Below are positions 1 through 11,749 of a stretch of DNA of 64,000 bases, in pieces; the first letter of the stretch is position 1, and every line of letters starts with the position of its first letter. The stretch comes from Entomortierella parvispora (Eukaryota > Mortierellomycota > Mortierellomycetes > Mortierellales > Mortierellaceae): positions 930,001 through 994,000 of the forward strand of contig OY752153.1 of NCBI GenBank assembly GCA_963573315.1, read 5' to 3'. The notes beneath the pieces were generated by a model that was not told where the DNA came from, made no database searches, and saw only the letters and a list, made by a program, of their open reading frames with translations. The translations under genes were made by a program, and so were the position numbers.

Positions 1-475
1 AACTAGAGCCTGCGCAAGAAAGAGACCCAAAAGTCCATTATGCAAATCTGTGTAGGATCTCCGATGAAGAATCGAAATGCAGGCCACGATTATACCAGGG
101 AGAATAAATGCAAGAACCTGATTGTGAAGATAGTAATGGTTCTTGTTAGAGGATGGTTTCGAGACAATCGAGGAAAGGAAGCGCGGACCTCCATTGCAGT
201 ATGGAAACACAAGAACAATGTGGTTGAAAAGGACTCTTGAAAAGAAATGTGTAACAAAAGGAGAAATCCCGATTTACCAATGCAAGCCAGATGGGGACGG
301 TCTCCTTTTTGGCAAAGGGATGTTGAATAGTGGTGTCCTTGACTGAGAACTGACGATGGAAGGGCTCGAGCGAGTCGATGTATGTGAATGCAGCGAGGAC
401 CACGATAACAAGGCCCCAGTCCTTGCCATAGCTCAGGAAGAGGGCCTTTGTACGCGATTGGATGCGGACAAACAT
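1..475 (-). CDS. PAP2-family lipid phosphate phosphatase, N-terminal part (runs off left edge)
   Basis: Integral membrane phosphatase of the type 2 phosphatidic acid phosphatase family (yeast Dpp1/Lpp1, mammalian LPP). The family dephosphorylates diacylglycerol pyrophosphate, phosphatidate and related lipids. Exon 1 (475-278, 66 codons) starts at MFVRIQSR, has a first membrane segment near GLVIVVLAAF and then the conserved stretch SLEPFHRQFSVKDTTIQHPF, typical of fungal members just after TM1. Exon 2 (117-1), after a 160-nt GT-AG intron, continues in phase with a second hydrophobic segment and the family-typical LHNGLLGLFLAQAL. The catalytic phosphatase motifs lie beyond the window, so activity cannot be judged. 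Family assignment is firm; the exact substrate is not inferable. Confidence 0.85.
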
Positions 476-981
476 CTGGTTGAGGGGTGAGAGGGGAGAG
501 GAGAGGGAGAGGGGCAGATGGGTATAAAGGAAAAAAAGTGCACGACAAAGAAGAAGGAGAAGAAGAAGAAGAGAAAGCGTGGAGAAGGAAGAAGAGGGTT
601 CACAAACAAAAAAAAAAAAAGGAGGACCGCTTCGGCGCGGGAGGATGCATCCTCCAGCTAGATCTTTCTTGTCTTTCTTTCTTTCCTTCTGGCAAAGTAC
701 CTTTCCTCCTTTCAGTCGTAGTAATAATAGCCCCCGGTCAATGGTTCAGTTGTCCCTTATCTTTGGGCTGCCGTGGCGTCTTTGCGCCTCCTCCTCTCCA
801 AATCCTGGATCGGCGAACCGGCCTCATGCATCCCCATGGTTCGCCCTCTCGATCGCGTGTTCAGCCATTGCACAACAAAATTCAGGTACAGGCACAGCAT
901 GACGTGAAACGTTGCCTAGAGGGAACTGGCGTTTACGACCATTCAGGGATCGTATTTTCGCGTGTTTTTATTACAGTGCGG
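476..981. other. Intergenic, promoter side of the PAP2 gene
   Basis: No convincing gene on either strand. The interval holds purine-rich GA/A tracts (about 485-625), then mixed sequence. It must contain the promoter of the leftward PAP2 gene and the 3' end of the leftward TMEM184 gene. I see no clear TATA box. Confidence 0.5.
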
Positions 982-3256
982 TCATTTGAGCGGTTGTTTG
1001 TCAGAGCTCGCTATCGGGCCTGCCGCTCCTCGGAAGTGTCTCTTCCATTGCGGAACCTTTGGTGGCGGAGGGACGAATCCATTCACGTTCTCCACACACC
1101 CGTCCCTCACCTTTACGCTGTGCCTTGCGGACGACTCCACAGATACCAACGTGGATGGGGTTGACGACGAGGCCTCCGAGTATAACGACTGAGTTGATGC
1201 CGATTCGCTGATGCCTCGATTATGGTGCGCAAGTAGGTCACCAAAGTTCCTACTCAGATTGGAAGACGACGACGACGACGAGGACGAAGATCCTTCCTGG
1301 GCAAAATCTTCCAGCCTCTCCATCCCTGATTCGTCTTGTGGGTCCTGGCTAGGATCGTAAACATCAATGGCTGGAAAGTTGTAATCTCCATGCTCCAACT
1401 TCTTGCTTGATTGAAACAGCTCTTCCAATCCCTCACCATCTTCTGAATCCACATCTGAAAAGTTTAGGCTGATGGTTTCACCATTTCTTCCTCTTCCAAC
1501 TCTGCTGGATGATAGTCTCTTGTCCCCATGACTCTGACGAATTGGTCCATCGTCTGTCATAGTCATATCGTACTCTTCTGTCGATGACCCTTGTGCTGCG
1601 GGTTTGCTGTTGGTGTGCAGAGGAAGCCAATACTTTGAAGTTCCTCCAGAGCTGTACCGCAAACCCGCCATGATCCTTCCAGATCGACTTCTTCCCACCG
1701 TGGCCACTCCCTCGGAAGGGTCAAACGTCCGGTAAGTAAACCGAGTTCCTTGAAGCGTTTCACGCGAGTCCTCAATAATGTCTTTGATGCCAAACGCATC
1801 GCGCAAGGCGTAGTATATTGGCATCCTGGCGGATGGAATTTCTGGATCAATGTAGTCCCTGTAAGAGAATGCATACCTAAGTAAAAACACGAGTAAAGCT
1901 GTAATATTAGCAAAGGGGCCAATACGCTGACTAGAAGTGGGGTTTTGCTCAGAGAAGTCTCGAGTGACTTTTGATCTTACAGGTGTCCAAAGGATGCAAC
2001 AGACATTTCAAAACAGATCAATGCATCCTGAAACGCGACAGCAATCTCTGGCGAGGCTAAAGGTTCGTTTATAAAAGAGAGCGTTAAAAAATCACATATT
2101 CGAAACGACCAGACGTCCAGTCTGGTGACATTTTGCTCAAAAAAAAAAAAAAGGAAGTGAGAATCCACTTACAGGAATGTAACAAACCGGTGGCCACCAA
2201 GACAGCGATGGCAATTCCCTGCCAAAAGGTCAAAAAGAGGACAGCCTTGATGCAAACGAACTTTGGGACAGGCCGAAATTCCTCCAGGTCAGTCTTTGTT
2301 GCCAAAAAGAACATGCTGAAGCAATAAAGACTTAAAAATACGCTCAGGTTGGAAATCAGCATCATCCAAAAGTATCCAGACTTGAGTGAGATGGATCCTT
2401 CATGGTAAGCGCCTGCGGACTTGAGAACCATCGTCAACGCAGCTGTGATGGGTTTGACATAGACATATTGAAGGATGCCTCGTTTGATGAACAGGAAGGT
2501 GTAAGGGTCGCCCACCTACAAAATCATAGAAAACGGTGTTTCAATTGTGTTGCAGAGATATGAAACATAAAAAAATGATACCGTCCAACCTACGTCCACC
2601 TCTCCAGACCAGATATTCACAGGAAAGACGTGTCGGGTATAGGGGCGACCGTGGAGCATGGTCAAGAGCGATCTCTCACCGCCGAGATAATAGACCAGGA
2701 GATTGAAGAAGCAGTAGATGACAAATGCCTAAGAGCAACTGTTAGATTGCTGGCGCACATAGTATTACTCTGTGTTTTGCTCCTTTTTAGTACCTCATAG
2801 ACGTCCCGGAAGGCATCGATATAAAAAGCAGCGTCGAGGGAGGTCAAAGAAACCCAGGAAGAGAGAGAATAGACAGGCACCCTAAGGTAAATCCAACATC
2901 AGTTCATAACTGTTGTTCTGCCCCAAGAGGCGGAGGAACAGAAAGCAATTGCGTCCTTACATGCACAGGATCCTCACAGTGTATCGTTGAAGCATCTTTT
3001 TCAATTGGAGGAAGCCAACTGTTAGATCAAAATTGTGTCGCAATTGCAGCGCAGTTCACTCCTCACACTTTTTACCACATACAGGTTTGCGATAGTTCTT
3101 GAGGTGAAGCCAGATAGCCAGAGTGGAAACTACGGTGGCGATGACAGTAAAAACAGCCGCGGACCACACAGTGGACGGTGAGAGTTCAGCGCCTGAACCT
3201 GTTCCTGGCAATGGCCCATCATGTCTTTGGGCGGAAGCTGCTGAGATCACATCCAT
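982..3256 (-). CDS. TMEM184/OSTalpha (DUF300) multi-pass membrane protein
   Basis: Seven exons by splice-phase analysis: 3256-3083, 2995-2961, 2881-2794, 2728-2594, 2515-2173, 2056-1981, 1876-982, giving about 581 residues. The family (human TMEM184, plant LAZ1, OSTalpha) are seven-helix membrane proteins linked to solute transport and vacuole or endosome function. Landmarks in order: TM1 ending in WLHLKNYRKP; MLQRYTVRILCMVPVYS; AFVIYCFFNLLVYYLGGE; the loop GDPYTFLFIKRGILQYVYVK; DALICFEMSVASFGHLYAFS followed by YRDY; then ALRDAFGIKDIIEDS, the classic DUF300 end. The last roughly 200 residues are a hydrophilic Ser-rich cytosolic tail including nine consecutive serines. Exon 2 is only 35 nt; its acceptor after a lysine-rich run was picked because it alone keeps phase and matches the family. 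Function in this organism is unknown. Confidence 0.9.
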
Positions 3257-4052
3257 GATGCAGGCTCAATAAACGTCGACTGTCAAATACCAAGCCCTGG
3301 AATATTTTGTGCCGGAGACGGAGCGAGGTGAATAGCAGGCGTAATTGCTGGAGGCACTGGGCTGTTGGTCAGTCAAGACTGAAAGTGAGGGCAGATGTGA
3401 AGAGAATAAGAAAGAGAAAGAGAGAAAGAAGGAGGGGGAGAGACAAGGATGTGTACACACGAGCAAGACTGGGTTCCCCCCGAAGAAAAGTAGCCAAGCC
3501 CGGAATTCTTGGCAACAATTTCAACAAAGTTGGTGGCAACACTTACGGGGCACAGAGACAGTCCAGCAGTGCAGAATTGGGCGCAGGGATTGTTCGTGTT
3601 TGCAACATAACGGTCGCACTGCAGCCATGCAGTCAACCGGTATTGAGGGTGGGGGCTGATAGTCCAACGCCGGTTGTTGTCAAGGACAACCAGGGAGGGG
3701 TGCGCCTATTGCAGTAGTGTGGCGTACGATGCACAATACATCATGAAAAAAAGAAGGTTACAGCAGTGACGCGGGTTGCTCTCCCGCGCTGGCACAGGCA
3801 CAGGAACAGCGAGCCACTCCCCTACTGTAATTGGCAATGGGTCTGGACTGAGTTGCCTAAGCTGGGACAACCTTGAGAGCAATTGGGGGCAAACAAGCTG
3901 ACAGGAGCGGGAATGGAGCGATGGATGAACCGCTCACGGGCGTCTAACCTGACCTGCTGTCCATTGTTCATTCAATCTTTTTCCTTTTCTTTCCATCAAC
4001 AGGCCCATTTCACCAACCCAGACTTTTTTCACCAACCCAGACTTTTTTCACC
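3257..4052. promoter_or_regulatory. Shared divergent promoter region, TMEM184 / PLC-like gene
   Basis: About 0.8 kb between two genes that start away from each other. Open frames inside are short and low-complexity and look non-coding. A purine tract (3380-3450) and a 19-bp tandem repeat directly before the rightward start codon are the visible structures. Confidence 0.6.
4008..4052 (+). repeat. 19-bp tandem repeat abutting the PLC-like start codon
   Basis: About 2.4 copies of a unit reading TTTTTTCACCAACCCAGAC, with boundaries near 4024 and 4043. The last partial copy ends in TTCACC immediately before ATG at 4053, so the start-codon context is itself part of the repeat. Confidence 0.9.
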
Positions 4053-5468
4053 ATGCCAAGCAAAGGAATCGACGTCTTCACTTACATCTCTGTGGACGAC
4101 TATACAGTAGAGTTCTCCATCCCAGCGACGACCGTCCTCAACACGGCCGAAGACAACTTTCAGGTCAGGCACCTGGAAATTGACTCGTCCGATATCGATG
4201 GCCTCACCAACTTCACGGGTCGCTTCCAGTGGCGCGTCCTCCACCACGGCCAGGAGATTGCCTCGGCCCATAATGAGATCAGTTCCCTGACAGGAAACCT
4301 CCACGGCGGCACGATGACGGCCACAGTCGATTTCCTGCCCATTGTCACCGAGAACGCCATCATCACCTATGGGTTCTACGCCGCTGGACACGGAGAGTTT
4401 GGACTGACCAACCATCATCAGTGCTATGTTACCATCTGTTCACGCGCCAACGAGTCTTGGATGGGTTCTCTGGCCCCTCCCGGTTCCGAGGCCGCTCAAA
4501 AGCCCTTCTCGCGCTTTGTCCTTGCCGCCCCTCACGACAATGGTATGAACAGCATGGTCAGTTGCGATGCCGTCTTCACCGCGGCCGACCAAGACACGGT
4601 CGACGAGTTGCGTAAACACTTCCCAGCCTTGCGTTTCTTTGACGATATGCCCAGCCACTTGTTGCTTCACAAGTTGCCCAACGTCGTTTATGGCGTGGCC
4701 ATCACCCAAAAGAAGGAGATCCCCATCATGTTGGGTCTGGGCGCTCGCTACTTTGAATTCCGTCCTGCCAAACTCTTGCCCATCTTCCGAAAGATCTCTC
4801 AATTGCCCGACAAGTTTTACTTTCAGCACTCTTGTATCCCCGGTCTGGCCTTTGATGAGTTTTTGGCCCAGCAGGTCAAATTCTTGGACGAACACCCAAC
4901 CGAATTTGTGGTCGTGCACATCCGTTCCGACAACATTGTCAAGGACTGCGTGCAGCCAACCAACGACGAGGTGAATGAGATGTTGAATGAAGCCTGCAAC
5001 CAAGCTACGAGAGCACCTTTGAGCTGGGGTGGACGCGAGCTGTTTTCGCAGCCGATCGATGCCCTGCGCCAGGCTGGTAAGCGTCTGATCTGTGTGTCCC
5101 ACGCGGAGAAGTACGACAGTTGGACAGCCAAGGCCTACGCCACCTTGGAGGCCAAGCCCATCTTGGACCAGTTCGAGTCGATGAACACGGAGGGTCAAGA
5201 GAGCACCGACTTGACCGTCTTGCAGTGCCAGGGAACATCCCAGTCGATCAAGGAGGTTCTCGTCCACAGTGTCGTGTCTGCGCATGCGGCCAACTCTTGC
5301 TTGAGTTCTACAAAGGCCAAGTTTGATTCCCAGACCTTGCCCTGGATCCGACAGAATGCGCTGGAACGTCTTCAGGCCGAGAGAACCATTGTTATCATGA
5401 ACGACTTTATTGATGGTGCTACCACCGATACTTCCATCTTGCTTTCGAGACAGAGACTTGACAACTAA
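4053..5468 (+). CDS. PLC-like phosphodiesterase (PI-PLC X-type TIM barrel)
   Basis: Single-exon protein of 471 residues. The N-terminal roughly 130 residues form a beta-rich extension. The barrel follows WMGSLAP (about 136). The family signature of phosphoinositide-specific phospholipase C X-domain enzymes is visible: APHDNGM with the first expected catalytic histidine near residue 161, TQKKEIPIMLGLGARYFEFR (strand with the conserved G-A/V-R-Y-F), and FYFQHSCIPG with the second histidine near 259, followed by FLDEHPTEFVVVHI, matching the usual F-L-x-x-x-P-x-E-x-V pattern. No signal peptide or membrane helix is seen, so a cytosolic enzyme acting on a phosphodiester substrate is inferred. Substrate is unknown; many fungal members are uncharacterised. 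It shares a promoter region with the TMEM184 gene and carries the 19-bp repeat at its start. Confidence 0.8.
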   Translation: MPSKGIDVFTYISVDDYTVEFSIPATTVLNTAEDNFQVRHLEIDSSDIDGLTNFTGRFQWRVLHHGQEIASAHNEISSLTGNLHGGTMTATVDFLPIVTENAIITYGFYAAGHGEFGLTNHHQCYVTICSRANESWMGSLAPPGSEAAQKPFSRFVLAAPHDNGMNSMVSCDAVFTAADQDTVDELRKHFPALRFFDDMPSHLLLHKLPNVVYGVAITQKKEIPIMLGLGARYFEFRPAKLLPIFRKISQLPDKFYFQHSCIPGLAFDEFLAQQVKFLDEHPTEFVVVHIRSDNIVKDCVQPTNDEVNEMLNEACNQATRAPLSWGGRELFSQPIDALRQAGKRLICVSHAEKYDSWTAKAYATLEAKPILDQFESMNTEGQESTDLTVLQCQGTSQSIKEVLVHSVVSAHAANSCLSSTKAKFDSQTLPWIRQNALERLQAERTIVIMNDFIDGATTDTSILLSRQRLDN

Positions 5469-5621
5469 GTATTCACTGAATCATAGCATATAAAAAAAAG
5501 TTTAAAGGTTTATTATACAAACTGCAACAGGGTGCCCAAGGTGCCCAGGGGGGTGTTCTTCTTCTATCGGTATATCTACAGCCTGGCATGGCACGGTGAC
5601 GGTGCCTTGGATTAACGTGGC

Positions 5622-6808
5622 TTACTGAGAGCGCGTTGCGTGTTCCTCGACCTTGTCTGTAATCTTTTCAAATACCGGGAATAGGGACGAAGAGGGAAAT
5701 TGTTTGACAAGATCTGTGTCCATTGCGGTCAAAGTCGGGTCGATCGGGACCCTGCCCAAGAAATTGATCGCGAATTCTTCCGACATGGCTTCACCACCTC
5801 CTGCAGAGAATAGGTTGTTGCATTCCTGAAAAAAAGTTGAAAGGAGTCCATGCAGCAAGGATGATGAGGGTGTAGGGAGAAGACAACGCAAAAGAAGAAA
5901 AAAAAAGGTTCAGGGCAAAAGATCAAGAAAAGCGCAGTGACAGGGATTAGTAATGACGGCCAAAAAATTAATGGTCATGATCAGAGACGATATCGAGAAG
6001 GCTAATCATCCCAGACATAAACTTACAGCACAATGCGGGCAAATGAACCCGCTCATGTTCTCAACCAAGCCGAGGATGGGTACGCCCACCTGGCGGCAGA
6101 AGCTGACCTGCTTGCGCACATCAGCCAGAGCCACTGCCTGAGGGGTGGTGACAAGGACGACGCCATCGGGGTTGTATGCCTTGAGATGTTCCACAATCGA
6201 GATGTTTTCATCCGAGGTGCCAGGAGGTGTGTCGACAATCAAATAATCCAGCTCGCCCCAGCAAGTGTCTGTCAAGAATTGGCGGATCATCGCTACACGG
6301 TTGCAAGGGCAATGAAACGATCAGAACCTTGAAATAATGTCATGTTTTGAGAACAAAAAAAAGTGAATCCCAGGGGGTCAATTACCAGTCTTCTTGGGTC
6401 CTCGCCAGACCACCGAGTCGTCCTTGTTCTCGAGCATGAATCCGATCGACATGCAGCACAGCCTTTTGTTTTCATCTGCGTAGACGGGAACCCATCTATT
6501 ATGAAAGGAGGCAAAGGTTAGATGTCATTTGAGCTCCAGATAATGACGAGTCTTTTGAAGGCCTATTTTCGAATATCATTCGACGACAGTTACCCTGCAG
6601 AAGACTGATGAACGCCCTTGCCGTCGAGACCGAGCATTCGGGGGATTGAAGGTCCACAAAGATCGATATCGAGCACTCCAACGGTCTTTTTGCGAGCAAT
6701 AAGCGAGAGCGCCAATTGAGTTGCGACAGAAGATTTACCGACGCCTCCCTTGCCGGACATGACGAGAATGATGTGCTTGACGCCGTCGAGTTGTGGAGGC
6801 TGCTGCAT
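5622..6808 (-). CDS. CFD1: Cytosolic Fe-S cluster assembly scaffold ATPase (Cfd1/NUBP2)
   Basis: Four exons: 6808-6594, 6495-6386, 6292-6027, 5825-5622, giving 264 residues, the usual length of NUBP2/Cfd1. This P-loop ATPase pairs with Nbp35 to assemble [4Fe-4S] clusters for cytosolic and nuclear proteins. The deviant Walker A motif [10 protein letters not shown] (about 18-27) and [13 protein letters not shown] sit in exon 1. Exon 2 encodes [20 protein letters not shown] and exon 3 [13 protein letters not shown]. The C-terminal cluster-binding CPHC (Cys193/Cys196) closes exon 3, and exon 4 starts [11 protein letters not shown]. The absence of an N-terminal four-cysteine ferredoxin-like extension separates it from Nbp35. 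All splice phases fit. Divergently transcribed from the bHLH gene. Confidence 0.95.
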
Positions 6809-7365
6809 TGTGTTGTGTGTGTGTGTGTGAAGGAGGGAGTGGGGAGACAGGAGGAGGAATGAATGAATGAATGGAGGTGGGATGCAGCGGCACAGGAGGG
6901 GGCAAGGCGCAAAGAGTGACCCCTTAACAGACCCTTTCTCTTGCCGCCAAAGCGCAAAAAGAAAAAAAAAAAAAAAAAATTGTTTCTTTCAATTGCACAG
7001 AGTGAGAGAGTGAGGAGAGTCGAGTGTGCAATTGAGATCAGATTCATTCATTCATTTCATTTTCATTTTCATTTCATTGTGTTCTGTTCACACCCTTTGT
7101 CCTTTGCCCTCTTCCTCTTCTTTCATTCTTCTTTCCCCTCTTGTCCCATCCTCGATCATCCTCTCTCCTCCTCCCCTAGTCTCCTTCTTCTTTCTTCTCT
7201 CCCTCCTCTTCCTCTCCATCATCATCTTTTGCCCAATTCCAATCTGGTCCAGGGATCATTTCCTTTCTCTTTCTCTCCTCTCTCTGCTAGTCTTGTCCCT
7301 CCGTCCGTTGACCATCCCATCCCTGTGCACAAGCCCCCACATTGATCCCAACCCAAACCATCGTA
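6809..7365. promoter_or_regulatory. Divergent promoter region, CFD1 / bHLH gene
   Basis: About 560 bp with GT and GAAT short repeats just upstream of CFD1, an A tract at about 6960-6980, and a long pyrimidine-rich stretch (about 7095-7300) leading to the bHLH start. Pyrimidine-rich leaders are common before fungal start codons. Confidence 0.6.
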
Positions 7366-9440
7366 ATGAAGGCCACCTCCGCAAGCAACGAGGACTGCCC
7401 CATGGACGAGCCCGAAGACCGTTCCCCTGCTTCGCCCCCATCCCCCTCGGCTGCTTCCATGAACCATCCGCCCGAGGGCGTCCCCGCACAGACCCACCAG
7501 GAGCACCATCATCAGCCCTACCATCATCATCCCTCGGCTGACCATGGCGACCATGGAGCAGAGCCTCACCACCTAGGCCAACCAGGCTCCTTGTCCTCCG
7601 CCGGCGCAGGCGTAGGCTCTCGCCCGCACAGTCCCGAGCATCCCCATCCCCATCCGCATCATGCCCACCCTAATTATAACAGCCATTCCCATGGTCCTAG
7701 TGGGCAGCACTATCCTCAGGAACAACTTCAGCAGCACCAGTTCCACCCAGATCACCACCAGTATCCCGAGTCGAGATATCCTCAGGATCATGGCAGCCAT
7801 GGACACAATGGCCAGCCGCACCACCCCTATTATTCGTCGCAGCAGCAGCATCCTTCACATCCTTACTACTATCATCCCGGCCAGCATGGTGCTCCCTCTT
7901 CGCCTTCACCCCCACTCCCCACCATGGCCGAGCCTTTCCAAGGTCGACCTTTGCCTCCGATTGATCCCTCGCACCCTCTTCACAACTATATGAGCACATC
8001 TCGCCGGGGGTCGTTGGCAGATTCACAAGAGTACCATCCTGATATGCACAGGCGATCTTCTGCCAGCACAATGGAGGGTGCTAGTGGAGGATATTACAGC
8101 GGTGGAAGCAATAACAACAGTGCTAGCAATACGCCAGGAGGCCAGGACGGTCGCCACTACGTCAATTCGTCGGCCGCCTCTTCCAATTCCTCGACCCCTT
8201 CCGATCCTCACTATCCTCACCACCAACAACAACAACAACCGCAACAACAACAACAACAACAACCGCCAATTGGACCCAATGCACCACATCTCCGTCCTTC
8301 AGTCGAGTCGGGTCGACGAGAATCTTTGCCCTCGATCTACAGTAGTGCAGGACCCCTGGGCCAACTTCTCTCTCAGGAACCTGCAAGGAGACACTCAATT
8401 GCTCACAGCGATGCAGTGGGTGGGCCTCTGAAACGAAAAACGTCGACCACACCACTCTCGCAGGTCCACTCATCCGAGACTTTGTTTGACCACCCTTCAA
8501 AACGTCGGGACTCGATTCCTGACGCTGCCTTGCCCTCGACCCACCCTTACCCCGCCCGGAATTCGTACTCGGCCCCTTCGAGTCCTCCCAGACGACCCTC
8601 AGTCCTCCATGGCCCTGTTCCGGTCCTGAACCTGCAGCCTGCAGCAGAAATCAAACCTCCTTATCATGGACCCCCTGCCTCCTCTATGGAGCACCATCGC
8701 CCACACCTCCCATTACACCAACCTCGGAGACCCTCTCTCCTGTCCGACTCTGGACACAATTCTAGACGGTCTTCCCTGGCTGAGGTTCATCACCCTTACC
8801 ACATGCCCTCCCACCGGGATTCACCGCAGCATGGACAACAACCGGATTATGTCCATCATATGAACGACAACATGGAGAAGATGCACCTCTCTGGTCACCG
8901 AGGATCCCTGGGTGGAGAGGCCCCTTACAGCAATGGACGCATCCCCGCTGCTGGTGGCGGTCCTAATGGATCACCAGCCGATAGTCACATGGGATCAGGA
9001 CCAGCCCCTTCGTCGCTTCTGCATCCAGGCTACCCTGCAGGATATCCTGCCGATGGAGAACTTGGAAAGGGCGATACACCTTATTCTCGTTCGCCGGAGC
9101 TTCGAGTGTCTCACAAATTGGCAGAGCGGAAACGTCGCAAAGAGATGAAGGAGCTTTTCGATGAATTGCGGGATTCTTTGCCCGTGGACAGGAGTTTGAA
9201 GACCAGTAAATGGGAGATTTTGAGCAAAGGTAGGGCACAAATGGATTCAAAGCGACAAGAACGATCAGAAGGTCCATTTGGTCATGGAGGATATACTAAT
9301 CGATTTTGCCCCCGTATCTCTTGGATAACCATTGTATAGCGGTCGACTTTATTGCGGGCATGAAGGCAAATCACGATGAGCTCACCAGCGAAGTCGAGAT
9401 GTTGCGACGGGAAGTGGCCAGGCTGAAGCAGCAGCAATAA
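7366..9440 (+). CDS. Basic helix-loop-helix leucine-zipper transcription factor
   Basis: Two exons, 7366-9229 and 9340-9440, giving about 654 residues. The open frame extends upstream to a TTG, but the first in-frame ATG is 7366 ([10 protein letters not shown]). The first 560 residues are low complexity, rich in His, Pro, Ser and Gln (poly-Gln near 8225-8265) and probably disordered. The DNA-binding domain is at the C-terminus: [20 protein letters not shown] is the basic region plus helix 1, with His, Glu and Arg at the positions that read class B E-boxes (CACGTG). The loop is [17 protein letters not shown]. The intron splits helix 2, which continues [20 protein letters not shown] and runs into a short leucine zipper ending KQQQ. 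A nuclear dimeric regulator is inferred; targets are unknown. Confidence 0.85.
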
Positions 9441-10136
9441 CCCTTTTTGTCTTTTCCCCACTTCATTTTCCTTTTTTTTTTGGACCCCTCTCCTTTATTT
9501 CTCAACCATCCGTGCGTTGGTGTGTTGCCGAGTTTCAAGTTTTTTGTTCTTTTTTCCCTCTTCCTCCTCCGCCTTGTTTCTTTTTCATCTGTTTGGTTTT
9601 TCTTCGCCTCTCTCTTTTTAACAAATTTGGACCGCCTTTTGCCCTGCCTCTTCTCTGTCGCGATCGGACCAACTCCAACTCCCCTCTCCTCCCTCCACTC
9701 CTATTCATATCACGAAAACTATACCAATCCCGTTCCTTTCCCCAAACATTTGAACAAGGAAAAAAGCACACCAAAACAAAAAAAAAAAAAAAAAAGGAAA
9801 AAGAAGCCATTGAATATCACTTTGCCCTTTTGTGCTTTTACTTGTTGTTTTTCTTATCTACGTTGCATCCATACGGTCTCATCCCCCTCTTCATCCCTCT
9901 TGCCGTCGTCCTTTCATATTTTTTTGACCGCACCACCAAACCACCCACCTCTCTCATCTCACACTGTTTGTAACATACTTTTTTTTTTTTGCCACCATTT
10001 TTTTTATATGCAAAATATCCAATAAAAAAAAACTGTTAGCGTTCCTCGCAACTCGCCAATGCAAAGAGATGTTGGTTATGTATACAATTTGTTGTTTCTC
10101 CCCTAGATGAAAGCGATTTTTTTTTATTCTTTTCCT
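9441..10136. other. Intergenic between convergent genes
   Basis: T-rich and A-rich 3' flanking DNA of the bHLH gene and of the leftward F-box gene. There is a 17-A run near 9778-9795 and an AATAAA-like signal near 10020. No gene seen. Confidence 0.6.
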
Positions 10137-10808
10137 TCAAATTTTCGAAAAGAAGACGCCGTCCAGGGAAAGGGTCTTGAGGTCGGTCAGCGCGTTTATA
10201 CGTCCAAACATAATCTCGAGCAAGCGTTTGTCAATTCGTGTTCGGTTTCGGTCCAGGATCCCGACCGGCCGCCAATGAGTCGTCTCTTCGAAATGTCCTT
10301 CCCTTTCATCCACGCCTTCGATCATGGTCGGCATGGTCTCGGACTCTGTGGCCGTATCGTCCGTATCATCCCATTGAGACCGCCATAGACCCCCTAGTGA
10401 CAGTGTTTCCAAATGAACACAGCCCCAATCTTTCTCAAACAGTTTAAACGTCTCTTTCTTCACAAATCGTTCTTCTCGTAGAAAGGACAGTTCTCGCAAG
10501 GCTGTGCAGGGTGCCGTCAAAATGATGGACAAGTACTGAGCGGCGACGGTGTAGCACTCCATTTTCAAAACCCGCAAATGGTCGGCATGGGTTCTGACAA
10601 TGGACACAAGGTCGGTGCTCAAACGAGGTATCCTCACAGCCACGACTAGCCCTGATATGTGGCGACCTTCTTCTTGTGGCGCTGGCTCCAAAATTGCAGA
10701 GGTCAGCATGGGCGGCGACACACGGGCTACTAAAGAGTACGGCAACGAGGAGAGGGAGGCTGTAGTGGTGGCGACGGCAGTGAAAAAAGAAGAAGAAGAG
10801 GAAGAAGA

Positions 10809-10840
<32 letters not shown>

Positions 10841-11749
10841 GAGGATGCGACGTCGATGATGTCGATGGCGACATGGCTACAGAAATATTAAAAAAGGATG
10901 TGGTTATGGTAGAGTGCCATCGCACTTCTGTCCTTGACAATCTTTTCGATATTATGTGCGGATACACGGCAGCTTGGAAGTACTCCATGAAATCCAGCAG
11001 ATTTGTGAAATGGTCCCATGCGACCGGCACCCAAAGCACCCACTCTCGAAGGTATGTGCAAGAAGAGAGCAGCATAGTGTCGATGTGATCCATCTCGAGA
11101 TATCGGATGGATAAGATAAACTTGTTCTCTTTCATGGGCGAGGGCGTGCGCACCGAGTCCCAGCTGGTTTTCAATAATGTCAAGGACTCGAGTTGACAAA
11201 GTGGTGCCAATAGACACAAGAGTCGATCCAATGACACATGCCAACGTTCCAGTCGTAATGTCCTGAGCGTCAATTGCACGTTTTCAAACACTAGTGGGGC
11301 CCGTTTCCTTAAAGCTTTGCCATGGACGCGATTCCAGACCAACCGGCTGATAGTATTGACTCGCTGGGTCAGTGCAAGGCCGGTTTTGTCGTCAGCCTCC
11401 ATAGCCAAGAACATGATTCTATCAGAGTGTATAGGCCAGGGTTGTTGTCCAATTGGAAGGATATTACGCTTGGGAAGGAATACGTAGCGTATGTAATGAC
11501 TCTTGGACTCGAGGACCCGGAGAGGGATACGGACGGCGCTCACAGAACTAAAACTTCGCCAGATGGTTGGTTCAAGAGCCCGGAGCCAGGTCGAGCACAC
11601 AAGGCTTAACCGAAAGAGGGTCTGAGGCCGATAAACCAAGATGTCGGTTTTGCGAGGGTAAGGCACAGTTTCCCACAAAGGAACTCTCCAATCAGGGCGA
11701 CAATCTCGGGTGTCGCGAGAGCGATAGCGGAGGCGGCACGGTCGTCCAT
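10137..11749 (-). CDS. F-box protein with leucine-rich C-terminus; one apparent frameshift
   Basis: The N-terminal F-box begins at ATG 11749 with LATPEIVALIGEF, then the frame must change near 11676-11688 to continue as TLFRLSLVCSTWLRALEP and IWRSF, the second half of an F-box. After that one frame stays open to the stop at 10137. F-box proteins recruit substrates to SCF ubiquitin ligases via Skp1. The body has hydrophobic leucine-rich segments of the degenerate LRR kind (e.g. LETLSLGGLW) and an uninterrupted run of about 18 serines from a GAA-type microsatellite at about 10790-10840. I looked for a GT-AG intron that would explain the shift and found none in a matching phase. A sequencing or assembly indel is therefore as likely as a real mutation. 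The downstream frame also has an upstream ATG at 11849, which would give a protein lacking a proper F-box start. Confidence 0.7.

Noticed and set aside
487-1164. 225-residue rightward frame
   Set aside because: Low-complexity start, no domain, and it overlaps the conserved end of the TMEM184 gene on the other strand.
4440-5285. 281-residue leftward frame
   Set aside because: Antisense shadow of the PLC-like gene, produced by its codon bias.
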